From positions 24,733 to 88,732 of the forward strand of contig JANQOV010000068.1 of NCBI GenBank assembly GCA_028285645.1: DNA of 64,000 nt, in the 5' to 3' direction. The stretch is from Hyphococcus sp. (lineage in GTDB: Bacteria; Pseudomonadota; Alphaproteobacteria; Caulobacterales; Parvularculaceae). A model generated the notes under the pieces. It searched no databases, was not told where the DNA came from, and was given only the letters and a program-made list of their open reading frames with translations. Positions 32,025-41,113 of this stretch are shown piece by piece. Numbering within the stretch: the stretch's first letter is position 1; the number at the start of each line of letters is the position of its first letter. The position numbers were made by a program, and so were the translations under genes.

Positions 32025-33062
32025 ATGGATAAAATCCGCTACAAAATTGTCATGATGAGGATTTTGATCTTCGCCTTTATCGTGGCGATCAGCCTTCTTT
32101 CCCTGCAAGTGCGCGCTGAGGAAGCGACGGGAGACGCTTCCGCAGCGGCTGCGTTCGATTTGCTGCTTGCGGGTGAATACGAAAAAGCGCGGGCCATGGC
32201 GGCGCCGCTTGCTGAGGCTGGCGACGCTGATGCGCAACACCTCATGGGGTATCTCGACGAAAAAGGTTTGGGTGGGCCAAAAGATTTAGCAAGCGCCATC
32301 GCTTTTTACATGAAGTCCGCCGAGCAGGGGCAGCCCGACGCGCAATTTGCGCTCGGCGAGTTAGCGTATTTTGGGGATGGCGTCGTTCAGGACGATGAAA
32401 CCGCCGCCGGTTGGTTTGCGCTTGCGGAACGGCAAGGCCATGCGCGCGCGAAAATGCGGCTCGGCTACATGTACGCAAAGGGACTTGGGGTAGAGCCGGA
32501 CCAGCGCCGATCGCTGCAGCTCTTTGAAGAAGCAGCGAAACTTGGGGATGCGGAAGCGCAATACAATCTTGGCGTCGCTTATCTTACCGGCGACGGAACG
32601 GATCAGGACTACAAAAAGGCCGCCGCCTGGTTTGAGCAGGCTGGCGTTCAGGGCCATGCGGATTCCCAATACAATCTAGCTTTGATTTATGATGCTGGCC
32701 TTGCCGGCAAGAAGGACCCGGAAAAGACGCTTAAATGGATGACAGCCGCAGCGGACTCGGGGCTTACCGCCGCTTATGTGGCGCTTGGACTGATGACCCA
32801 TGGCGGCGTTACAGGCGATGAAGCGCCAAGCGCTGCTGATTGGTTTCAGCGGGCTGCAGACGCCGGCGATCCGCAAGGTCAGTTTCTTTACGCTGTCGCC
32901 CTGAAAGAGGGCGACGGCCGCGAAAAGGACCTTGCCGGCGCGATCATGTGGATTGATCGCTCGCTGGCGGCTGAAGAGGGCGGACTGGAACCCCAAACCC
33001 GCCAGGAAGCGGAAGCGTTACGCAGCCAAATCATTGCTGAGATGTCGAGCGCCGGGCAGTAA
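32025..33062 (+). CDS. secreted Sel1-repeat (tetratricopeptide-like) protein
   Basis: Repeated (A)xxLGxxYxxGxGVxxDxxxAxxWFxxAAxxG units; N-terminal signal peptide. Confidence 0.9.
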   Translation: MDKIRYKIVMMRILIFAFIVAISLLSLQVRAEEATGDASAAAAFDLLLAGEYEKARAMAAPLAEAGDADAQHLMGYLDEKGLGGPKDLASAIAFYMKSAEQGQPDAQFALGELAYFGDGVVQDDETAAGWFALAERQGHARAKMRLGYMYAKGLGVEPDQRRSLQLFEEAAKLGDAEAQYNLGVAYLTGDGTDQDYKKAAAWFEQAGVQGHADSQYNLALIYDAGLAGKKDPEKTLKWMTAAADSGLTAAYVALGLMTHGGVTGDEAPSAADWFQRAADAGDPQGQFLYAVALKEGDGREKDLAGAIMWIDRSLAAEEGGLEPQTRQEAEALRSQIIAEMSSAGQ

Positions 33063-33126
33063 ACCGCGCTCATCACCCAAATAGATTCCTGTTTCGTTCT
33101 GTCGCGAACCGCGCCATGTTTCGCCC

Positions 33127-33630
33127 ATGAGTGAAGTGATTCGAATTCTTGGCGTCGATCCCGGATCGGCGGCGACGGGCTGGGGCGTCATCGATGTCGC
33201 CGGCGCGCGGCTGACCTACGTCGCTTCCGGCGTCATCCGACCCAAACGAAAGGCCGTTCGCGCAGAAAAATTGGCGCAAATATTCTCAGGGCTAAGCACC
33301 CTCATTGACGAATTCAAACCTAAGGAAGCTGCGGTCGAGGAGACCTTTGTCAACGCTTCCCCGCGGGATGCGCTGGTTCTTGGCGAGGCGCGGGGGATGG
33401 CGCTCGCTGCGCCGGCCCATTGCGGCTTGCCGGTGTTCGAATACGCCGCCAACAGCGTGAAAAAATCCGTGGTCGGACGGGGGCATGCTGACAAAACGCA
33501 AGTTGAGGCCATGGTGAAAGTCTTGCTGCCCAAGTGCGGCGCGCCGAAAGCCGATGAAGCGGATGCACTCGCTGTTGCGATTTGTCATGCGCATCATGGC
33601 GGCATGCGCAAATTGGAGGCGGCGTCATGA
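33127..33630 (+). CDS. ruvC: crossover junction endodeoxyribonuclease RuvC
   Basis: RILGVDPGSAATGWGVIDV; EADALAVAICHAHH. Confidence 0.97.
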   Translation: MSEVIRILGVDPGSAATGWGVIDVAGARLTYVASGVIRPKRKAVRAEKLAQIFSGLSTLIDEFKPKEAAVEETFVNASPRDALVLGEARGMALAAPAHCGLPVFEYAANSVKKSVVGRGHADKTQVEAMVKVLLPKCGAPKADEADALAVAICHAHHGGMRKLEAAS

Positions 33631-34253
33631 TCGGGCGGCTCAAGGGAACGGTTGCGGGCGTCGGCGCAGACACAGCGCTCATCGATGTTAGCGGCGTCGG
33701 TTATGAAATTTTTGCCGCGCCGCGTCTCTTACAGAATTTAAACGCCGGCGATGAAACGACGGTTTCGATCGAGACCTATGTCCGCGAGGACATGATCAAA
33801 CTTTACGGGTTTGAAAATGACGCCGAGCGGCAGTGCTTTCGGCTGTTGCAGTCAGTGCAAGGCGTCGGCGCCAAACATGCGCTGTCGATTTTGCAAATCC
33901 TGCCGCCGGCGGCGTTGTACGACGCGGTCGCGGCGGAGGACGTCACGGCCATTTCCCGCGCCCATGGGGTCGGCAAGAAAATCGCCCAACGCATTGCAAC
34001 GGAACTGCAATCGAAAGTCGGCGCGCTTGCCGGCGCAACGGGCGAACCGTTGATCGTCGCGGCGCGCAAAACGGCGGCGGCAAAATCATCCGACCCGCAG
34101 CTTGCCGCCCGGGCTGACGCGGTCTCGGCGCTTGCCAATCTCGGTTATGACGGGGCCGAGGCGCGCCGCGCAGTCGCTAGCGCCGCTGAAGCCATGGACG
34201 CGCCCGGCGTTGAGGCGCTCATCAAGGCGGCGCTGAAGGAATTGGCGGCTTGA
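33627..34253 (+). CDS. ruvA: Holliday junction DNA helicase subunit RuvA
   Basis: MIGRLKGTVAGVGADTALIDVSGVGYEIFA; LLQSVQGVGAKHALSIL; ATG overlaps ruvC stop. Confidence 0.97.
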   Translation: MIGRLKGTVAGVGADTALIDVSGVGYEIFAAPRLLQNLNAGDETTVSIETYVREDMIKLYGFENDAERQCFRLLQSVQGVGAKHALSILQILPPAALYDAVAAEDVTAISRAHGVGKKIAQRIATELQSKVGALAGATGEPLIVAARKTAAAKSSDPQLAARADAVSALANLGYDGAEARRAVASAAEAMDAPGVEALIKAALKELAA

Positions 34254-34278
34254 GTTGAGATTTTTGTACGGATAGATA

Positions 34279-35319
34279 ATGGCTGAACCTGCATTCAACG
34301 ACGACCGCCTGATTGAGCCGGAGCGCAAGCCGGAGGACGCTGATGCTGCGTTGCGGCCGAAGCGCCTCGATGACTTCATCGGTCAACGTCAGGCCAAGGA
34401 CAATCTGCGGGTTTTCGTCGAAGCGGCGGTGAAGCGAGCAGAAGCGCTCGACCATGTGTTGTTTCACGGACCGCCGGGGCTTGGCAAAACCACATTAGCG
34501 CAAATCGTCGCCAACGAACTTGGCGTTAATTTCCGTTCGACCTCTGGACCGGTGATCACCAAGCCGGGTGATCTCGCGGCGCTGCTCACCAATCTGGAAG
34601 CGGGCGATGTTTTGTTCATTGACGAAATTCATCGCTTAACCCCCGCCGTTGAGGAAGTGCTGTACCCCGCCATGGAAGATTACGCGCTAGATTTAATGAT
34701 CGGTGAGGGGCCGGCGGCGCGCTCGGTGAAAATCGACTTGCCGCGCTTTACGCTGATTGGCGCAACGACCCGTTCGGGGCTTTTAGCGAAACCGTTGATG
34801 GACCGGTTCGGCATTCCGGTGCGACTTGAATTTTATTCCCATGGAGAGCTTTGCCGCATTGTCGCTCGCGGCGCCGAAAAACTCGTCGCGCCAATGTCTG
34901 AAGACGGCGCCCTTGAAATTGCTCGCCGCAGCCGCGGCACGCCGCGGGTCGCCGGGCGTTTGCTGCGCCGGGTGCGTGATGTGGCGACGGTCGAAGGGGC
35001 GGGCGAGATTGACCGGCAAGTGGCCGACAAGGCGCTCAAGCGTCTTGAGATCGACGGCCTTGGCCTTGACCCGCTCGACCGGCGCTATCTCCGGTTGATT
35101 GCGGAGCATTTTGGCGGCGGCCCGGTGGGCGTTGAAACCCTTGCCGCCTCGCTCGCTGAAGCCCGCGACGCTGTCGAAGATGTGGTTGAGCCTTTTCTTC
35201 TGCAATGCGGGCTTATTCAGCGCACGCCCCGGGGCCGCGTTTTATCGTCGACAGCCTGGAAACATTTGGGCCTTGCACCGCCAAAAGGCCCAAGCACGGA
35301 TTTGTTTGTCGAAAAATAG
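34279..35319 (+). CDS. ruvB: Holliday junction DNA helicase RuvB
   Basis: [42 protein letters not shown]. Confidence 0.98.
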   Translation: MAEPAFNDDRLIEPERKPEDADAALRPKRLDDFIGQRQAKDNLRVFVEAAVKRAEALDHVLFHGPPGLGKTTLAQIVANELGVNFRSTSGPVITKPGDLAALLTNLEAGDVLFIDEIHRLTPAVEEVLYPAMEDYALDLMIGEGPAARSVKIDLPRFTLIGATTRSGLLAKPLMDRFGIPVRLEFYSHGELCRIVARGAEKLVAPMSEDGALEIARRSRGTPRVAGRLLRRVRDVATVEGAGEIDRQVADKALKRLEIDGLGLDPLDRRYLRLIAEHFGGGPVGVETLAASLAEARDAVEDVVEPFLLQCGLIQRTPRGRVLSSTAWKHLGLAPPKGPSTDLFVEK

Positions 35320-35376
35320 GCCGCTTCCGCGTCATGGTCGTGCGACGCAATCAAACAACGCATTCGGGGAGCGCTT

Positions 35377-35889
35377 ATGAAACGCACAGCACTGTTCTCG
35401 GTCTTGATCAGCACCTTCTTAATCGGATGCGCTTCGGCGGGCGAGGAGATTGACGTTAAAACCCTTGAAGCGGGCGAGGTTTCGCCGCCGGCAAAAATCG
35501 AAGCGCTGGCCTGGCTCGCTGGTCATTGGCAAGGCGAGGGACTTGGCGGAACCGTAACGGAACTAATCGCGCCCGCCGCCGGCGGTCAGATGATGGGCGC
35601 CTTTTCTTTCATCAAGGAAGATGCCGCGCCCGGCTTTTACGAATTTTATCTGTTCACTGAAGTTGACGACACAATCATCTTGAAGCTGAAGCATTTTTCG
35701 CCCGAGTTGGCCGGCTGGGAAGAAAAGGACGGGTATGTTGAATTTCCGCTTGTCGCTCTAGAAGAAAATGCCGCTTACTTTGGCGGACTTACCTATGTGA
35801 AGACCGGTCCTGATGAATTAAAGGCGGCGGTGCGCCTAGACGAAAACGAGACGGCGTATTTTTCCTACAAGCGTAAGCCGTTGGACTAA
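35377..35889 (+). CDS. DUF6265-like lipoprotein
   Basis: Lipobox LISTFLIGCAS; LAWLAGHWQGEGLGGTVTELIAPAAGGQMMGAFSF. Confidence 0.75.
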   Translation: MKRTALFSVLISTFLIGCASAGEEIDVKTLEAGEVSPPAKIEALAWLAGHWQGEGLGGTVTELIAPAAGGQMMGAFSFIKEDAAPGFYEFYLFTEVDDTIILKLKHFSPELAGWEEKDGYVEFPLVALEENAAYFGGLTYVKTGPDELKAAVRLDENETAYFSYKRKPLD

Positions 35890-35916
35890 CCGGTTCACTG
35901 TAATGCACCGTCAGCG

Positions 35917-37035
35917 TCAATCGACAGGCGCCGCATCGCGGCTAAGTTCGCCTTTTTCATTTGGTTTGAGGTTTTGCGGTGTGCCGAAATGATCAAGGCA
36001 AGCGCGGATCCGCCATTCGATGTCTTCCGGCGACCGACCATCAACCCGTACAGCGCCGATATTTTGGGCGCCGCAATGGTGGGCCAAAAACAGATTGTTA
36101 TTTGGCCACCAGTCATTGAGAAAAAGTTCGATAACGTTTTTCGGCCGCCAATGAAGGATGTTGGCGACGGCGGAACCGTGATCAGCGATCACGGTTTCCG
36201 TATAGCGGGCATGGGTCGCCGCTTTATCTGAAGACAAATCTTCCGGCCTTAAAACACGTCCGCCGAGTTTCGTTACAATGGTTGCGACAACTTCGCTTGG
36301 ATACTGGCGGGTCGCTGCTTCGCCGACAAAATCAAACCGGCCAAGATAAGTGATGCTGCCGGGCTCTGGCTCTGGCCTTACCGGCGCGAGTTTTGCGCGA
36401 TAAGCATCGACCTCCCGCTCAGTCCAATAAAGCAGCGGTGTTTGCTTGCGTAAGATTTTTGCGCGGCGAATGCATCGCCATTCGTCGGCGACAATGTAAT
36501 CAATATTTGCGCGCTTTAGGTCGCGGGCGACATAATCTTTTTTTGCAAGAAACGCAGGCAATAAAAGCGGCGCACCCAAAGGCTCCGCGCATAAGACCGT
36601 ACCCAGATAAGTTTGCACCCAGTCGCCATAGGTATAGGGATAATCGCACTCGACAATGACAGCTTCATCGATCACCGCAGCCTTCGCCTTTGGTCGCCGC
36701 AGTATTTCCAAGAGAGATGGCATGCGTACGCTGTAGGCTTGGTGCAGCGCACCATCGACCCACGCCATGCCGCTCGGCGAATAAAAAACATTGGCGCGCG
36801 TCTCAAATAGCGGCCGCGGCGTTTCAAATTCCACAAGCCGCTGCTCATGCATGCGCGTGGGACCGTCATAGTTAAGCGTATCGCCAAAATACTGAACCGC
36901 GACGCCGGCTTTCCTTCGCTGCGCCGACGCCGGCGTTCGCCGCAAAACACCCATCGCCGAGGCGGGGCCCAACGCCAATCCTTTTACGGTGTTGCGTAAT
37001 TTGACCGTCGGCTTGCGCCGATCCTGTAATTGCAT
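35917..37035 (-). CDS. GT61/DUF563-like glycosyltransferase
   Basis: VIVECDYPYTYGDWVQTYLGTV, VIADHGSAVANILHWRPKNVIELFLNDWWPNNNLFLAHHCGA; start at MQLQDRR preceded by GGGGGAGAA. Confidence 0.65.
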   Translation of the reverse strand: MQLQDRRKPTVKLRNTVKGLALGPASAMGVLRRTPASAQRRKAGVAVQYFGDTLNYDGPTRMHEQRLVEFETPRPLFETRANVFYSPSGMAWVDGALHQAYSVRMPSLLEILRRPKAKAAVIDEAVIVECDYPYTYGDWVQTYLGTVLCAEPLGAPLLLPAFLAKKDYVARDLKRANIDYIVADEWRCIRRAKILRKQTPLLYWTEREVDAYRAKLAPVRPEPEPGSITYLGRFDFVGEAATRQYPSEVVATIVTKLGGRVLRPEDLSSDKAATHARYTETVIADHGSAVANILHWRPKNVIELFLNDWWPNNNLFLAHHCGAQNIGAVRVDGRSPEDIEWRIRACLDHFGTPQNLKPNEKGELSRDAAPVD

Positions 37036-37114
37036 TGCTTCTCCCCCAACCCCATACTGCCTAGCAAGAAGCAAGCCACTAAAATAACGCACCGGGGATC
37101 GTTTTGGAAGTGTA

Positions 37115-37510
37115 ATGGCTATGGATTTTTTGTTTCCGGTGCGCGTTTATTACGAAGACACCGATTTTTCCGGCGTTGTTTATCACGCCGCCTATTTGAA
37201 GTTTTTTGAGCGGGGGCGGACCGAAGCGCTTCGCGCTTGCGGCGTGTCGCACACTGAGCTTTTGGCGCGAGACGAGCCGCTTGCTTTCGCCGTCAGAAAA
37301 ATGACCACGGAATGGCTAATCCCGGCGCGCATCGACAATCTGCTGGAAGTGCGCACCGCGTTTGTTTCCGTTAAAGGCGCGCGCATGACGCTGAATCAGG
37401 AAATCTGGCGCGATGAGGATTTGATCGCTCGCGCCGAAGTGGAGGCCGCCTGTATGTCGCTGTCAGGCCGCGCGCGGCGTCTTCCTCCTGATATATTGGA
37501 AAAATTTTGA
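37115..37510 (+). CDS. ybgC: Tol-Pal-associated acyl-CoA thioesterase
   Basis: FPVRVYYEDTDFSGVVYHAAYLKFFERGRTEALR. Confidence 0.94.
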   Translation: MAMDFLFPVRVYYEDTDFSGVVYHAAYLKFFERGRTEALRACGVSHTELLARDEPLAFAVRKMTTEWLIPARIDNLLEVRTAFVSVKGARMTLNQEIWRDEDLIARAEVEAACMSLSGRARRLPPDILEKF

Positions 37511-37600
37511 GTCTCATTCTGCTACCGCAAGCCAGCTCGAAGGGGAATGTTAAGTCCTCGCCGCCAGAATTTGCGCATTTAGGCGAAGGACGTTCGATCG

Positions 37601-38716
37601 TTGACTACGAAGCGCGCTAAGAGGAACCCCCGCACTTTGGCTGCGGCCTGGGAAGAAAGCCGGGCCGCCGGCAATAATTTCGACGCCATCCGTCTGTTCG
37701 CCGCTGGGCTTGTGATTTTTTCTCATAGCTTTGAAATCACCACTGGGACCCGTGACACAGAGCCCTTGGAAGTTTTGTCCGGGCAAATCAGCCTCGGCGA
37801 ACTTGCTGTTTTGATCTTCTTTGTGGTGAGCGGTTTTTTGATCACCAAAAGCTGGCAAGCGGCGCCGCATTTGGGCGTCTTCTTGCGCAAGCGCGCCTTG
37901 CGTATTCTGCCGGCGCCTTTTGTTTGCGTCGGCTTGCTTGCGCTGGTTGCTGGTCCGATCCTTACCAACGCCCCGCTCGGCGAATATTTTTCCTCGCCGC
38001 TGTTGTGGGCGTTCCTCTTGAATGGCGTCTTCATCCATAGCGTCGGTTCTTTGCCGGGCGTCTTTGCTGATGCGCCCTTTCCTGCGACCGTCAACGCGCC
38101 GCTTTGGACGCTTGCGTTTGAAGCGGTTTGTTATGGGCTTGTTGCGGTGCTTGGGATCACTAGGCTCTTGAAACCGCTCGGCTGCGCGGTGGTTTTTTTG
38201 TTGTTGATCCTCATTGCCGATGGCGCGTGGACATTTTTTGGCGGCTCTGCCGGCGCCTTCCTGTTCAAGCTCTCTTTGCTTGGTCCTTCGTTTTTTGTGG
38301 GCGCAATGATGGCTCTTGCTGCCGACCGCATTGTCCTTGATGCGCGTTTGGCGGCGGCGGCCGCTGGCGTTCTTGTGATAGCGACATTGATGGGCGGTCT
38401 TGTCGTCGCCTTCGCTTTGGCGGGCGCTTATCTGACGCTTTATCTTGCCTTCGCGTCGCTTGGGTCTGTGCGCCATGCCGGCAGATTCGGCGACTTTTCC
38501 TATGGGCTCTATCTTTGGGGCTGGCCGGTGCAGCAGGTTGTGGAGCAGGCGCTCCCGGGCAGCGGCTGGGCCGTTAATTTCGCCATCGCCCTGCCGATTG
38601 CCCTTTGCCTTGCGGTCCTCAGCTGGCGGCTTGTCGAAAAACCAGCTTTGCGCCTCAAGGTTGTCAAACGCCAAAACAACGCCGCGCCGAGCGCTGCAGC
38701 GTCAGTGCGTTCTTAA
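37601..38716 (+). CDS. acyltransferase 3 family membrane protein (OafA/YrhL-like)
   Basis: NNFDAIRLFAAGLVIFSHSFEI, FFVVSGFLITKSW, FLRKRALRILPAP, NAPLWTLAFEAVCY; TTG start. Confidence 0.9.
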   Translation: MTTKRAKRNPRTLAAAWEESRAAGNNFDAIRLFAAGLVIFSHSFEITTGTRDTEPLEVLSGQISLGELAVLIFFVVSGFLITKSWQAAPHLGVFLRKRALRILPAPFVCVGLLALVAGPILTNAPLGEYFSSPLLWAFLLNGVFIHSVGSLPGVFADAPFPATVNAPLWTLAFEAVCYGLVAVLGITRLLKPLGCAVVFLLLILIADGAWTFFGGSAGAFLFKLSLLGPSFFVGAMMALAADRIVLDARLAAAAAGVLVIATLMGGLVVAFALAGAYLTLYLAFASLGSVRHAGRFGDFSYGLYLWGWPVQQVVEQALPGSGWAVNFAIALPIALCLAVLSWRLVEKPALRLKVVKRQNNAAPSAAASVRS

Positions 38717-39033
38717 GGCGCTTCGCTGAACCGCCGGTGGTCAGCGCAACTTGGCATTAAATCTTTGCAACGCCCCAAATGCCGGCTTTCAAAAGCCGCC
38801 AATTTGCCCGATTTCTGCGGCATAGGGGATTAAATCGAAGCCCCATCAGTGTTAACCATGGGTTCGCCAGCGCGCCGGCATGGTATGGCGCGATGAAGAA
38901 ATATTGCCCCTAGCCTGCTAATGGATTGGCGCTATAGGGCAAATGACGTTGAAGAAGAGCAAGGAAGCGTCGTTTTGGTTTTGTTTTGTGGCCCAATGAC
39001 AAAAGCCGGGCCCTATCAGGGGATATCGAGATA

Positions 39034-39744
39034 ATGGAGACAGAAGTCGCAACAGCCGCAATCGGCGGTGAGTTCAGCCTTTGGAGCCTGTTTTTTCGCG
39101 CAGACCCCATTGTCAAAACCGTCATGGCCATCCTCGTCATCGCATCGGTCTGGTCGTGGGCGATCATTATCGACAAGTCGATGGTGTTCGGCCGGCTAAA
39201 GCGCAAGTCCAACCGGTTCGAAGATATGTTCTGGTCGGGCAAGCCGCTGGACGATCTTTACCGCAAACTGGGCGACAAGCCGGATCACCCGATGGCCCGC
39301 GTCTTCGCCGCCGCCATGGAAGAGTGGACGCGCTCAAAGGGAACGACGTCGAAAGACAATCTAGTGATCGGCGCCAAGGACCGCATCGACAAAATCTTGA
39401 ATGTCACGGTGGCGCGCGAGCTTGAAAAAGCCGAACGGCATCTCGGCGTCCTGGCGACGGTGGGGTCTGCTGCGCCCTTTGTCGGTCTCCTCGGCACCGT
39501 CTGGGGCATCATGAACGCCTTCCAGGCAATCGCGGTTACCAAGGACACCAATCTTGCGGTTGTTGCGCCTGGCATCGCCGAAGCGCTGTTTGCGACCGCT
39601 CTTGGTCTCTTAGCGGCGATCCCGGCGGTTGTTTTCTACAATCGCTATTCTGCATCTTTGAATTCTTTCGCTGTTCGCCTGCAGGGCTTTGCCGATGAAT
39701 TCTCGGCGATCCTCTCGCGGCAGTTTGACGAGAGGTCGCGCTAA
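39034..39744 (+). CDS. tolQ: Tol-Pal system proton channel protein TolQ
   Basis: LGVLATVGSAAPFVGLLGTVWGIMNAFQAIAVTKDTNLAVVAPGIAEALFATALGLLAAIPAVVFYN. Confidence 0.96.
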   Translation: METEVATAAIGGEFSLWSLFFRADPIVKTVMAILVIASVWSWAIIIDKSMVFGRLKRKSNRFEDMFWSGKPLDDLYRKLGDKPDHPMARVFAAAMEEWTRSKGTTSKDNLVIGAKDRIDKILNVTVARELEKAERHLGVLATVGSAAPFVGLLGTVWGIMNAFQAIAVTKDTNLAVVAPGIAEALFATALGLLAAIPAVVFYNRYSASLNSFAVRLQGFADEFSAILSRQFDERSR

Positions 39745-40178
39745 TGGGCGCGCAGCTCAATCCCGGCGGCGGGCGTCATCAGCCCGGCCGTACACGGATG
39801 ATGGCGGAGATCAATGTGACGCCGTTTGTCGACGTCATGCTGGTCTTGCTCATCGTCTTTATGGTGGCGGCGCCGCTTTTAACCGTCGGCATTGAAGTCG
39901 ATACGCCTGAAACATCGGCGAACCCGCTGCAGGAAGCCGGCGAGCCGATTACCGTTTCGATCACCGCGGAAGGAACCATATTCGTTCAGGAAACGCCGAT
40001 CGAATATGAAAATCTCGTGTCGCATCTCGAGGCGATAGCCACCGCCGGATATGACCAGCGGATCTTCATCCGCGGCGACAAAAATCGCGCCTATGGCGAT
40101 ATCGCCCGCGTGATGGGCCGCATCAACGCCGCCGGGTTTACGCAGATCGGCCTTGTCACCGATCAGGAACTCGAATGA
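39744..40178 (+). CDS. tolR: Tol-Pal system protein TolR (ExbD family)
   Basis: MMAEINVTPFVDVMLVLLIVFMVAAPLLTVGIEVDTPET. Confidence 0.96.
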   Translation: MGAQLNPGGGRHQPGRTRMMAEINVTPFVDVMLVLLIVFMVAAPLLTVGIEVDTPETSANPLQEAGEPITVSITAEGTIFVQETPIEYENLVSHLEAIATAGYDQRIFIRGDKNRAYGDIARVMGRINAAGFTQIGLVTDQELE

Positions 40179-40225
40179 GCCGTGGGCTCGCCTTAAGACG
40201 TTAGCCAAAGAAGGCCGCTTGTTTC

Positions 40226-41062
40226 ATGCGTTTCGGCTTTTTCTTCTCTCTGGTGCTTCATATCGCTGTGGCGACAGTTGCGTTCGTGCAATTGCCGGCA
40301 AGCTGGCGCCCGTCTGTTGAAGCCGAGCCCTATGTTCCGGTGGAACTCATCCGCCAGGCGGAGCTTGACCTTACCACCAGTATTCCCGCCGCCGCACCGG
40401 AGCCGGAACCCGAAGAAATTGAAGAACCTGATCTGCCGGAGCCGGAGATCGAAGAAACCCCGGCGCCGCCGGAGCAGGTCGAGCCGGAGCCCGCGCCTGT
40501 TGAGCCGGAGCCGGAAGCTGTTGAGGAAGAACCCGAACCCGAGCCTGAGCCGCCGGAAGAACCGCCCGTGGTTGAGCCGCAAGAAACGCAAACCGCTGAG
40601 CTAGATCTAGATGCGCTGTCCCAGTTGATCGACAGGGAACAAGACGAAGAACGCACAGAGGCCCCGCGCGAAGCGCCGTCAGAGACGACGGAAGTCGCTG
40701 AAACGCCAAGGCGCGCTGTGGGCGCAGGCGACCGCTTGACTGCGAGCGATGAAGCCAAAATGCGCGCTGCGGTCGAGCGTTGCTGGAATGCGAGCGCGAT
40801 CATTGGCGCGCCCGAGCCGGAAAAGCTAATCGTCACCCTTGAATTTGAGCTGCAGCCCGATGGAACGCTCACGTCGCCGCCGCGGGTGGCGAACGCCATG
40901 CAAATCAATCTATCAGGCAACCGGTTCTGGAAAGTCGCCGAGCAGGTCGCCGTGCGCGCAGTCGTTGCGTGTCAGCCATACGATTTCTTTCCTGCTGACC
41001 GGTATGCGGACTGGAAGGAATTTAGAGCCAATTTCGACCCGAGCCAGATGGTCGGGCGCTGA
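40226..41062 (+). CDS. tolA: TolA-like/TonB-C-terminal cell envelope protein with Pro/Glu-rich linker
   Basis: Single N-terminal TM, long PEPEP linker, C-terminal domain RCWNASAIIGAPEPEKLIVTLEFELQPDGTLTSPPRV; between tolR and tolB. Confidence 0.88.
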   Translation: MRFGFFFSLVLHIAVATVAFVQLPASWRPSVEAEPYVPVELIRQAELDLTTSIPAAAPEPEPEEIEEPDLPEPEIEETPAPPEQVEPEPAPVEPEPEAVEEEPEPEPEPPEEPPVVEPQETQTAELDLDALSQLIDREQDEERTEAPREAPSETTEVAETPRRAVGAGDRLTASDEAKMRAAVERCWNASAIIGAPEPEKLIVTLEFELQPDGTLTSPPRVANAMQINLSGNRFWKVAEQVAVRAVVACQPYDFFPADRYADWKEFRANFDPSQMVGR

Positions 41063-41113
41063 TCAACCTCGTGCGTGAAGTAACCAAGCGGGGGCTTGAA
41101 AGAGAGTAGAAAG

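Noticed and set aside
37550-38674. 374-aa minus-strand ORF opposite the acyltransferase
   Set aside because: The plus-strand acyltransferase has clear family motifs; the minus-strand product is Lys/Arg/Gln-rich shadow translation.
40330-40920. Ser/Gly-rich 196-aa minus-strand ORF opposite tolA
   Set aside because: Reverse translation of the Pro/Glu linker codons (GAG/CCG) yields GSGSSSG automatically; no independent evidence.
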